Assembly (NCBI GenBank): GCA_902772085.1
Contig: CACXZL010000005.1
Coordinates: 1-19,495 of the forward strand
Length of the DNA stretch: 19,495 nt
Direction: 5' to 3'
Source: an uncultured Coriobacteriaceae bacterium
GTDB taxonomy: Bacteria; Actinomycetota; Coriobacteriia; Coriobacteriales; Atopobiaceae
Every line of letters starts with the position of its first letter. The stretch's first letter is position 1. The translations under genes were made by a program, and so were the position numbers. Positions 13,396-19,495 of this stretch are shown here, in pieces. The notes under the pieces are model-generated. The model saw only the letters and a list, made by a program, of their open reading frames with translations, searched no databases and was not told where the DNA came from.

Positions 13396-13986
13396 ATGCA
13401 AGTCGCGATAGTACCAATGACACGTGAGGAAGAAGCCCGAGGAAAGGCATACGTACACTGCACGGCATGGAAAGAGACGTATCGCGGCATCCTAAGCCAG
13501 AGCTTCCTCGACGGACGGACGTTGGCGTTCTCCGAAGAGAGGGCTTTGCGAGCGTTCCGCTCGGGTGTCAGCACCCTACTTGCCAAAGATGCCGACAAAG
13601 TAGTCGGGTTTGTTGACTACGGTGCCTACAGAGGCGATGATCTGCCATTTGCAGGTGAGGTCTACGCCATCTACTTACCGGCAGACTACTACGGCTGTGG
13701 AATCGGGACGAGGCTTATGCAAACCGCACTGCGTGACATGCCAACCTTCAGCACGTTTGTAGTCTGGGTGCTCGGGGGAAACGCACGTGCCATCCGTTTT
13801 TACGAAAGCTTGGGCTTCAGGCTCGACGGCATGGCTCAGACGCTGAACCTCGGTGGAGAGGCGACGGACCTCAGGATGGTACTCCACGGGCAGGTTTTTG
13901 CAATTGCATGCATACGATTTGCGTGCCGAGTATGCAAGCAGCTAAATCCTCATCGTGAGCGGTACAAGATGCACCGTGAGCGGTAG
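13396..13986 (+). CDS. GNAT-family N-acetyltransferase
   Basis: The product is 196 residues. The start at ATG 13396 (MQVAIVPMTREEEARG) was chosen because GGGGAGG lies five bases upstream. An in-frame TTG at 13372 is not supported. The fold shows in TAWKETYRGILSQSFLD near the start, VVGFVDYGAY, the beta4 strand GEVYAIYLPADYYG, the acetyl-CoA pyrophosphate loop CGIGTRLM, and WVLGGNARAIRFYESLGFR, followed by LRMVLHG where family members usually end. About 30 further residues (FAIACIRFACRVCKQLNP..., ending HRERYKMHRER) are unlike the family and are encoded by DNA with a short direct repeat, so they may be a late extension. The substrate is unknown. It is divergent from the ABC-3C operon. Confidence 0.9.
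   Translation: MQVAIVPMTREEEARGKAYVHCTAWKETYRGILSQSFLDGRTLAFSEERALRAFRSGVSTLLAKDADKVVGFVDYGAYRGDDLPFAGEVYAIYLPADYYGCGIGTRLMQTALRDMPTFSTFVVWVLGGNARAIRFYESLGFRLDGMAQTLNLGGEATDLRMVLHGQVFAIACIRFACRVCKQLNPHRERYKMHRER
13954..13985 (+). repeat. Short direct repeat at the end of the GNAT gene
   Basis: CGTGAGCGGTA occurs at 13954-13964 and again at 13975-13985, 21 bases apart. It encodes the odd C-terminal RER...RER of the acetyltransferase. Confidence 0.6.
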
Positions 13987-14058
13987 TTTGGTTTATCCCA
14001 AGCTCCTGCGTGCATAGGACTTGCAGTGCTTTCGGCGCAGTTGAACGTGACAAATTCG

Positions 14059-14099
14059 CTTTTGCCCGCGCAATATGCGCGAGGTGGATGTGCAAAAGC
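14059..14099. repeat. Nested inverted repeats in the GNAT-14161 spacer
   Basis: GCTTTTGC (14059-14066) and GCAAAAGC (14092-14099) flank a perfect palindrome CGCGCA-ATA-TGCGCG (14067-14081). A second, related dyad CCGC-gcaat-GCGG follows at about 14098-14110. The structure is probably a terminator for the GNAT gene or part of the regulation of the next gene. There is no T-tract after it. Confidence 0.55.
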
Positions 14100-14120
14100 C
14101 GCGCAATGCGGTGTTTAGTC

Positions 14121-14161
14121 TGGTCACTCCGTTTACACACCAACGAAAAAAGGAGTGACCA
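14121..14161 (+). promoter_or_regulatory. Hairpin that buries the ribosome site of the 14161 gene
   Basis: TGGTCACTCC (14121-14130) is perfectly complementary to GGAGTGACCA (14152-14161), with a 21-base loop. The right arm contains the AGGAG ribosome site and the first base of the start codon. If formed in the mRNA it would block initiation. It could equally be a DNA dyad bound by a regulator. Confidence 0.65.
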
Positions 14162-15321
14162 TGGCACTGTACTGGCCCGAAGAAAAGGTGGCCCTCGACA
14201 TCGTGGACGACCCCTATCGCACGCCCTTCGAAGGCGACGACAGCTACACCGTCTTGCGCGTGACCTGCGCAGACCTCTGCAACTACGACTCATATAGCAA
14301 AGTGATGAAGCGTCTTTGCGAGCTTCTCGGCAAAGAAGCTCCCGACATGCCTGGTTGGGAGGATGCAAACCGCACGCTTCACTCGACGTTCTTTTCTCAA
14401 GTTGGCGACGCGATGGACGTACCCACCTATCCATTCCCTGACTACTTCGAGGACGAGGACCTTTCAAACGTGGAGATCGTGGCGTCCTCCGAGGAGGAAG
14501 GCGCGCGCATGCGTGCAGCCGCACATAGCAAAGGCCAATACGTACGTGGCATAAGCGTATGGGACGGCCCTGTGCCCAAGGGCTCCTTCGAAGCGATTTC
14601 AGAAACTACCCGCATGAGCACGCCCGAGTACTTCTTTCTCCGCAAGGCGAATCAGCTCCCCTTTGTGGAAGCCGTATGCATGGGCATAGAACTCTGTGGC
14701 AAGTACCGCACACAGCTCACGCAGTACGACAAGAGCGAAGGATACGACTTCCTCAAGACCCCGCGCACATCCAAGGACACGCTGCGCCATTATTTGCGAG
14801 ACATACGAAACACCAAGGAAGGCAAGCGAGCAAAGCGCATTCTGCGACATGTGCTCGACCAATGCAGCTCGCCCATGAGCTGCTACCTGTACGTGCTTCT
14901 TTGCCTCCCACGTTCGCAGGGAAGCTATGGCTTTGAGCGCCCTGGTCAGTGGGGTCCCGTATGCACCGACAAGGGCTTTCTGCCAGCGTCTTCAGGGGAC
15001 TATCTCATGTACGACCTCTTTTGGCCAAAGAAGCTGGTTGCGGTCCAATACACCGGCGAGGCATATCCACGCGAACGTGATTTCGTCGCGCTCGCCACGG
15101 AAAACGTACGCGTGGTATGCGTCACCGACGACGACCTGGCCGATCCAGAGAAGTTCGATGCCGTTGCCCAAAGAATCGCCAAGCTTCTGGATGTAAAGCT
15201 GCCCGAACCCTCAGAAAAATGGACCGAAAGCAACAAGCACCTGCGAAGCCAACTCCCCATCCCCGCTTACAATCACATGAAGCTCACCATGCACGACATC
15301 ACCGAGCATTACGTAGCGTAA
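14161..15321 (+). CDS. Uncharacterised protein with a restriction-fold-like C-terminus (degenerate)
   Basis: The product is 386 residues. The start at ATG 14161 has AGGAG five bases upstream, and the GTG at 14155 is inside that site. The N-terminal 150 residues are acidic and unrecognised (DDPYRTPFEGDDSYTVLRVT). The rest follows a layout I associate with coriobacterial proteins distantly like DUF559/VSR endonucleases: VEAVCMGIELCGKYR, a helical SPMSCYLYVLLCLPRSQGSYG segment (split SPMSCYLYVL / LCLPRSQGSYG), then YDLFWPKKLVAVQYTG and NVRVVCVTDDDL. Asp285 and the VQYTG strand sit where such enzymes have D...ExDG/ExK, but Gln296 replaces the acidic residue, so catalysis may be lost. It could be a nuclease relative or a structural or regulatory derivative. 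No partner gene is evident. Confidence 0.6.
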   Translation: MALYWPEEKVALDIVDDPYRTPFEGDDSYTVLRVTCADLCNYDSYSKVMKRLCELLGKEAPDMPGWEDANRTLHSTFFSQVGDAMDVPTYPFPDYFEDEDLSNVEIVASSEEEGARMRAAAHSKGQYVRGISVWDGPVPKGSFEAISETTRMSTPEYFFLRKANQLPFVEAVCMGIELCGKYRTQLTQYDKSEGYDFLKTPRTSKDTLRHYLRDIRNTKEGKRAKRILRHVLDQCSSPMSCYLYVLLCLPRSQGSYGFERPGQWGPVCTDKGFLPASSGDYLMYDLFWPKKLVAVQYTGEAYPRERDFVALATENVRVVCVTDDDLADPEKFDAVAQRIAKLLDVKLPEPSEKWTESNKHLRSQLPIPAYNHMKLTMHDITEHYVA

Positions 15322-15338
15322 GCGATGTTCGCGCACTA

Positions 15339-15378
15339 GCCTGTCCCTAAAGAAACGTCAAATCCTTTCGGGACAGGC
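15339..15378. terminator. Hairpin after the 14161-15321 gene
   Basis: GCCTGTCCC (15339-15347) pairs with GGGACAGGC (15370-15378), with a 22-base loop that has a further AAG/CTT match. It begins 18 bases after the stop codon. No T-tract, so a weak or assisted terminator. Confidence 0.5.
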
Positions 15379-15393
15379 GCGCTAGGGAGTATT

Positions 15394-15463
15394 GCGGGTT
15401 GTTGGTCGCACCTAAAGCGCCTGCTTGCGGACATTCTTCCGCAAGCAGGCGTACTCAACCCGC
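15394..15463 (-). terminator. Nested hairpins after the EF-G-like gene
   Basis: A perfect 13-bp stem CGCCTGCTTGCGG (15418-15430)/CCGCAAGCAGGCG (15439-15451) with an 8-base loop lies 29 bases beyond the EF-G-like stop. It is enclosed by a 7-bp outer stem GCGGGTT (15394-15400)/AACCCGC (15457-15463). Both this and the hairpin at 15339 fall between converging genes, so they may act in both directions. There is no T-tract on either strand. Confidence 0.65.
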
Positions 15464-15479
15464 TGAATCTATCTGACGC

Positions 15480-17543
15480 TTAACGCTCGCCAGAAGCACG
15501 ACGGTCCTGATACTCCTGTGCGAGGCGCTGCTGCACATCGTGCGGCACCTGCTCGTAGCCGCTCACCTCGAGCTCGAACTCGCCCGTACCACGCGTGAGG
15601 GAGCGAAGGCGCGTGGCGTAGTCGGTGACCTCGGCGTACGGCACCGTCGCCTCCACGGTGGTCTCGCCGGGATTGGAGGCGGCCATGCCTTCTACGCGAC
15701 CACGGCTTGCGGAGATGTCGCCCATGACGGAACCGGCGTAGCTCTCGGGCACGGTAATCTTGAGATGAGCCATGGGCTCGAGCAGCACGGCCTCGGCCTG
15801 GCTCACCGCATCCTGGAAGCCCAGGCGCGCGGCGGTCTTAAACGCCATTTCGTTGGAGTCCACGGGGTGGAACTGGCCATCGTACACGGCCACCTTCACG
15901 TCGATGACGGGATATCCCGCAAGCACGCCGCCCTTCATGGTCTCCTGCACGCCCTTGTCGATGGCGGGTATGAAGCCACGCGGGATGGCACCGCCCACGA
16001 CCTCGTCAAGGAACTCGTAACCCCCGTCGGGATTCGGCTCGATGCGCAGGCGGCAGTCGGCGAACTGGCCGGAACCACCGGTCTGCTTCTTGTGACGGCC
16101 ATGGCCGGTAGCGGTACGGCGGATGGTCTCGCGATACGGAATCCGCAGCTTGACGGTGTGCGCGGTAACGCCGGTACGGTCCTCCAGACGCTCAAGCAGC
16201 ACGGAGACCTGCGCCTCGCCGATGGCGGAAATGACAGTCTGCCCGGTCTCCTCGTCGCGCTCCACCTTAAGGGTGGGGTCGGCGTCGGCACTCTTCTCGA
16301 GGAAGGCGTACAGCTTGCCCTCGGTACCGCGCTTGTCGGGCTCGATGGCGATGCGATACAGGCTGTTTGGGAAGCGGAAGGCAGCAGCCTCCACCTTGCC
16401 GGTGACGGAGAGCGTGTCACCAGTGAGGGCATCGAGCTTCGGCACGACCACGATGTCGCCTGCGGCAGCGCTCTTTACGTCAGTGGTCTCGCGGCCCATC
16501 ATGATGTAGAGATGGCCCAGACGCTCGGACTTGCGCGTACGGGCATTCATGAGCTCCAAGCCGGCCTTCACCGTACCACTGAGCACCTTGATGAACGAAA
16601 GCTTGCCGTTCTGAGGATCGTTAAGGCTCTTGAAGACGAAGGCCACGGGACGCTCATCGTCGGGGTCGATGTCGAGCTGCTCGCCATTGACCAGCGGGAT
16701 GCGACCAAAGTCTGCCATGGAGGGGAACCAGGCGACGACAGCGTTCATGAAGGAGATGACGCCCTCTTCCTTCACGCACGCACCGGCAAAGACGGGTACG
16801 AAGATGCGCTCGCGGATGGCGGTCGAGAGGCAGTTTTCGATGTCTTCCTGAGTGACTTCTTCGCCCTCGAGGTAGGCCATCATCACGTCGTCGTCTGCCT
16901 CGGCCACGAGGTCCACGAGCGTCTCGCGCGCCTCTTCTGCTGCGTCGGCGTACTCCGCGGGGATATCCTCCTCGACGACCTTGCCGTTCTCGAGGTGACG
17001 GGCCTTCATGTGCACGACGTCGATCACGCCGGCAAAGTCTGCGCCCGTACCCATAGGGATGGTCACGGCACCGAGGTTGTTTCCAAAGCGCTCCTTGCAG
17101 AGATCGAGCGCGGTCTCGAAGTCGGCCTCGGGCTTGTCCAGGCGATTGATGAATACGGCACGGGACAGCGAAAGGTCCTCTGCCGCAAACCAAAGACGCG
17201 TGGTGGTGGTCTGCGGGCCATCAATGGCGTCCACCATGAAGAGCGCCGTCTCCGCCGCACTCATTGCCGTATAGGCGTCACCTACGAAGTCGGGGTAGCA
17301 GGGGGCGTCGAGCACGTTTATGCGCGCGCCGTTCCACTCCACGGGAGCCATGGTGGTGGAGATGGAGAAGCCGCGGGCGCTCTCCTGTGTATCGTAGTCC
17401 AGCGTGGGCTTGGTGCCGGCGTGGCCACCCAAACGGGTCGTCTTGCCCGTAAGGTGCAGCATGGCCTCTGCCAGCATGGTCTTGCCCACGCCACCTTGGC
17501 CTACCAGAACCACATTCTTTATTGGTTGTTCTTTTGCTGCCAT
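15480..17543 (-). CDS. EF-G-like translational GTPase paralogue (EF-G2 type)
   Basis: The product is 687 residues with the full EF-G domain order. The start at ATG 17543 has GAGGAGG five bases upstream. The GTPase domain has G1 GQGGVGKT (15-22) and G4 NRLD (133-136). Switch I reads RGFSIS where EF-G has RGITI, and G3 reads DAPCYPDF (79-86) where EF-G has DTPGHVDF. The Gly and the catalytic His of G3 are therefore replaced by Cys and Tyr. Domain II (VAFVFKSLNDPQNGKLSFIKVLSGTV, split VAFVFKSLNDPQ / NGKLSFIKVLSGTV), domain IV (TGHGRHKKQTGGSGQFADC, GGAIPRGFIPAIDKGVQE) and the C-terminal domain (EPMAHLKITVPESYAG, GTGEFELEVSGYEQVP) are intact. The overall pattern is that of the actinobacterial EF-G2 family, whose mycobacterial member is reported to lack GTPase activity. 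A role in canonical translocation is unlikely, and the true function is unknown. Confidence 0.88.
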   Translation of the reverse strand: MAAKEQPIKNVVLVGQGGVGKTMLAEAMLHLTGKTTRLGGHAGTKPTLDYDTQESARGFSISTTMAPVEWNGARINVLDAPCYPDFVGDAYTAMSAAETALFMVDAIDGPQTTTTRLWFAAEDLSLSRAVFINRLDKPEADFETALDLCKERFGNNLGAVTIPMGTGADFAGVIDVVHMKARHLENGKVVEEDIPAEYADAAEEARETLVDLVAEADDDVMMAYLEGEEVTQEDIENCLSTAIRERIFVPVFAGACVKEEGVISFMNAVVAWFPSMADFGRIPLVNGEQLDIDPDDERPVAFVFKSLNDPQNGKLSFIKVLSGTVKAGLELMNARTRKSERLGHLYIMMGRETTDVKSAAAGDIVVVPKLDALTGDTLSVTGKVEAAAFRFPNSLYRIAIEPDKRGTEGKLYAFLEKSADADPTLKVERDEETGQTVISAIGEAQVSVLLERLEDRTGVTAHTVKLRIPYRETIRRTATGHGRHKKQTGGSGQFADCRLRIEPNPDGGYEFLDEVVGGAIPRGFIPAIDKGVQETMKGGVLAGYPVIDVKVAVYDGQFHPVDSNEMAFKTAARLGFQDAVSQAEAVLLEPMAHLKITVPESYAGSVMGDISASRGRVEGMAASNPGETTVEATVPYAEVTDYATRLRSLTRGTGEFELEVSGYEQVPHDVQQRLAQEYQDRRASGER

Positions 17544-17670
17544 ATGAGCCTCCTCATATATAGGTTATAAGCGCACGAATTCAACCATACACGTGGTCGT
17601 GCTACTTGAGAAGCACCTATCGGGGAGCGGGCATCTTTGCACGGGCCGCAAGGCCAAAACCACAAACGCC

Positions 17671-18030
17671 ACGTTTTGCCAGAGCGAATCTGCTGAATTA
17701 CGGTTTGCTGAAGTTGTGCCTGTTGGAAGCCATTTGACATGGCCCGATTTATCGAAAACGCATTTGCCGAGCGTAAGGGCGCCGTATTTCCGTTTGGCGA
17801 GTGAGAATTCGCTGGTATTCCATTTCGCGAGGACCGCATCTTCTAGAATCTCGTTTGACGAGGATGAATCTGTCGTATTTTCGTTTGATGAGTGTGAGTC
17901 TGCTGGAATCTCATTTCGCGAGGTGATTTCTGCCGAGAAGTCGTTTGACGAGGTGCGATTTATTGGAAATGCATTTGGCGAGGCTCGCGAAACGAAATTT
18001 CAACAAATCTGCCCTCGCGAAATAAACTTT
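17671..18030. repeat. Array of about 12 degenerate 30-base tandem repeats
   Basis: Units begin every 30 bases (17671, 17701 ... 18001), with one 31-base unit near 17821-17851. The TTT landmark falls at 17704, 17733, 17763, 17793, 17823, 17854, 17884, 17914, 17944 and 17974. The minus-strand consensus per unit reads about NSSRFTLAKR when translated, and the last codons CTC-GYC-AAA-CGR are the best kept. Examples are KYDRFILVKR, DSSRLTLIKR, NTSEFSLAKR and KYGALTLGKC. On that strand one stop (unit 17911) and one frameshift (the 31-base unit) interrupt the frame. The plus strand is open from 17593 to 18033, but its phase changes across units. This is either a decayed repeat-peptide gene or a non-coding minisatellite. 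Confidence 0.8.
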
Positions 18031-18036
18031 TGACAC

Positions 18037-18055
18037 ACAGCACGCGATGTGCTGT
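18037..18055 (-). terminator. Small hairpin after the exporter gene
   Basis: A perfect 7-bp stem ACAGCAC/GTGCTGT with a 5-base loop lies 64 bases beyond the exporter's stop. On the minus strand it is followed by a moderately A/T-rich stretch but no clean T-run, so termination is only possible. Confidence 0.4.
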
Positions 18056-18118
18056 AGCACAACGCCCTCGCCATCGCGCAACCCACACAAAGAGGACAAG
18101 TTCACGAGCCTACCCCGG

Positions 18119-19495
18119 TTATTCCTGGTCGAGGCGCTGGCGCTCCACTAGATCGGCAAACAGGCCGCCCTTTGCGATGAGCTCCTCGTAGGTACCTTCC
18201 TCGGCTATGCGCCCGCCGTCTACCACGAGGATGCGGTCGCAGTGCCGCACCGTGCTCAGGCGATGGGCCACCACAAGGCGCGTGCACTTGAGGGCGTCGA
18301 GCGATTCGCTTACGTGCCTTTGCGTCTTGTTGTCGAGTGCGCTTGTGGCCTCGTCAAACATGAGGATTCGGCGCCCCCCGCACACGGCGCGCGCAATCAT
18401 GATGCGCTGGCGCTGGCCGCCCGACATGCCCCCTCCCCCCTCTGTTATAAGCGTCTGCATGCCCATGGGCATCCTGCGAATGTCATCTGCGATACCTGCG
18501 ATCTCGGCCGCCTCCCAGATGTCGTCGAGGGTGGCAGCGGGTGCTGATATGCTGATGTTGGAGGCGATGTCGCCCATGAAAAGCTTTCCGTCCTGCATGA
18601 CCACGCCCACCTGTTGACGGAGGGACTGTAGGTCGACCTTTGTCACGTCGTTCGGCCCATAGAAGATGCTGCCATGCTCTGGCGTCTCGAACCCGAGCAG
18701 CAGACGCAGAATGGTTGACTTTCCGCATCCGCTCGCACCCACAAGCGCCACGTACTCGCCCCGGCACACCGTGAACGACAGGCCGTCCACCACGTAAGGT
18801 TGCTTCTCGTTGTAGCGGAACGAAACGTTTGACACCTCGATGTCGCCGGTCAAAGACTCGATGGACGGCTTGTCCTCGGAGGTTTCGGGGGTAGTTTGCA
18901 AAATGGGCTCGACTAACTTGTACATAGGACCGATCTGGGCGGTTTGCCCAGTCGTCTGAGCGAGCGCCATAATGGCGGCCACGACCTGGCCGTAGGCAAC
19001 GTTAAAGGCCATGTAATTGGCCACGCTCACGTTACCGATTGCCGCAAAGTAATAGATGCCTATGTTGCCAACCAGTCCCACGAGGGCGATGATTGCGGGC
19101 AGAGCGGTCACGAGTGCAGGTCGATTGTAGGTGGGGCGTGCGTAGGCGGCATAGCCGCGCGCCCATTTGGAGAAGGCGCGATCCTCGGCACTGGCGAGCT
19201 TGATCTTTTGAATGCCGTTGAGCAGTGTCGTCACCTCACCCGAGAGCTTGGCGGAGGTCTCCATGCTCTCCCTCTCAAAACGCGCGGTCAATATGGTTGC
19301 GATCACTGTGAGCGCCGCCTGAAGGATGGCGACACATAGCGTGGGAATCGCAAGTGCGGGCGCGCAGAAGGCAATCTGCACGATGTAGGCAATCGAAAGC
19401 AACACCGAAAGCCCTGCGCCAAGCAGTGTCGATGTCATCTGTTGTATGAGGGTGGGAATCACGGAGACTCGACTCGCCAAGTCTCCCGACGAGTA
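18119..19495 (-). CDS. NHLP/peptidase-type bacteriocin-export ABC transporter, C-terminal part (runs off the right edge)
   Basis: The frame is open to the window edge and gives 458 residues. The visible N-terminal edge, YSSGDLASRVS, is the conserved loop at the start of the transmembrane domain of NHLM/peptide-exporting ABC proteins. Membrane helices follow (about GLSVLLSIAYIVQIAF, ALTVIATIL, ALPAIIALVGLVGNIGIYYF). The nucleotide-binding domain has Walker A GASGCGKST, Q-loop VMQDGKL, signature MSGGQRQRIMIARA, Walker B RILMFDEATSALD and H-loop AHRLSTV. The closest type in my judgement is the fused permease/ATPase subunit of NHLP-leader bacteriocin export cassettes, and general lipid or drug half-transporters are the alternative. 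Any N-terminal peptidase or cyclic-nucleotide-type domain would lie outside the window. The substrate may be a double-glycine-leader protein such as the 7698-10112 product, by inference. Confidence 0.85.
   Translation of the reverse strand, partial: YSSGDLASRVSVIPTLIQQMTSTLLGAGLSVLLSIAYIVQIAFCAPALAIPTLCVAILQAALTVIATILTARFERESMETSAKLSGEVTTLLNGIQKIKLASAEDRAFSKWARGYAAYARPTYNRPALVTALPAIIALVGLVGNIGIYYFAAIGNVSVANYMAFNVAYGQVVAAIMALAQTTGQTAQIGPMYKLVEPILQTTPETSEDKPSIESLTGDIEVSNVSFRYNEKQPYVVDGLSFTVCRGEYVALVGASGCGKSTILRLLLGFETPEHGSIFYGPNDVTKVDLQSLRQQVGVVMQDGKLFMGDIASNISISAPAATLDDIWEAAEIAGIADDIRRMPMGMQTLITEGGGGMSGGQRQRIMIARAVCGGRRILMFDEATSALDNKTQRHVSESLDALKCTRLVVAHRLSTVRHCDRILVVDGGRIAEEGTYEELIAKGGLFADLVERQRLDQE

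Larger units (their letters stand above)
17671..18105 (-). pseudogene. Possible broken gene for a decapeptide-repeat protein downstream of the exporter
   Basis: On the minus strand a GTG at 18105, 13 bases after the exporter's stop codon, opens a frame (MNLSSLCGLRDGEG...) that enters the 30-base repeats in the NSSRFTLAKR-like phase. It stops at the TGA in unit 17911. After that stop the same decapeptide phase resumes for two units, then shifts by one base and continues to a TAA near 17570. The GTG has only a weak G-rich ribosome site. If real, it would be a gene of about 180 codons, now broken by one stop and one frameshift. The alternative, that the repeats were never coding, is at least as likely. 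Confidence 0.3.

Noticed and set aside
13871..14524. 217-codon minus-strand frame opposite the GNAT end and the 14161 gene
   Set aside because: It overlaps two better-supported plus-strand genes. It is Arg/Ser/Pro-rich and without motifs.
15540..17570. A 676-codon open frame on the plus strand opposite the EF-G-like gene
   Set aside because: It is a His/Gly/Leu-rich antisense shadow of a gene with all EF-G domains. It has no ribosome site or motifs.
17671..18030. CRISPR array, suggested by the regular 30-base period
   Set aside because: Units are directly adjacent and all degenerate versions of one sequence. There are no alternating exact repeats and unique spacers, and no cas gene is present.

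Overview
The window looks like chromosomal DNA of a Coriobacteriia actinobacterium, probably of the Atopobiaceae/Olsenella kind. This is inferred from the hpt-ftsH neighbourhood, strong AGGAGG ribosome sites, moderately high GC, an EF-G2-like paralogue, and several proteins of a coriobacterial style. No ribosomal RNA is present to confirm it.

Region 1 (1-7393) is mostly housekeeping on the minus strand. It holds an N-terminal fragment of a single-pass membrane protein, ftsH, hpt, a plus-strand tRNA-Ser(UGA) with its own promoter and terminator, a two-copy PRC-barrel protein, a YtxH-like protein, a stand-alone domain resembling the N-terminus of cyanophycin synthetase, a CNNM/CBS 'hemolysin' family membrane protein, and a small CxxC heavy-metal-binding protein. 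Two long inverted repeats (about 2456-2602 and 4886-5024) share a nearly identical 58-base centre. Their outer arms differ between copies, yet each is self-complementary.

Region 2 (7698-10112, plus strand) encodes an 804-residue protein. It begins with a Nif11-like double-glycine leader, followed directly by what looks like a Sec signal peptide, then a large body with a hydrophobic helical and coiled-coil centre. A 67-base near-perfect inverted repeat (10136-10202) separates it from region 3.

Region 3 (10276-13257, minus strand, visibly more AT-rich) is a complete three-gene ABC-three-component (ABC-3C) conflict system. It encodes a SMEK-domain protein, an MC6-type middle component and a DUF2326 ABC ATPase, and all three genes overlap.

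Region 4 (13396-17543) has a GNAT acetyltransferase, a restriction-fold-like protein whose ribosome site is buried in a 10-bp hairpin, and an EF-G paralogue with an abnormal G3 motif.

Region 5 (17544-19495) has a roughly 350-base array of degenerate 30-base tandem repeats, then the C-terminal part of a NHLP/peptidase-type bacteriocin-export ABC transporter that runs off the right edge. The transporter and the double-glycine protein of region 2 could be exporter and substrate, but they lie 8 kb apart and the link is inference.
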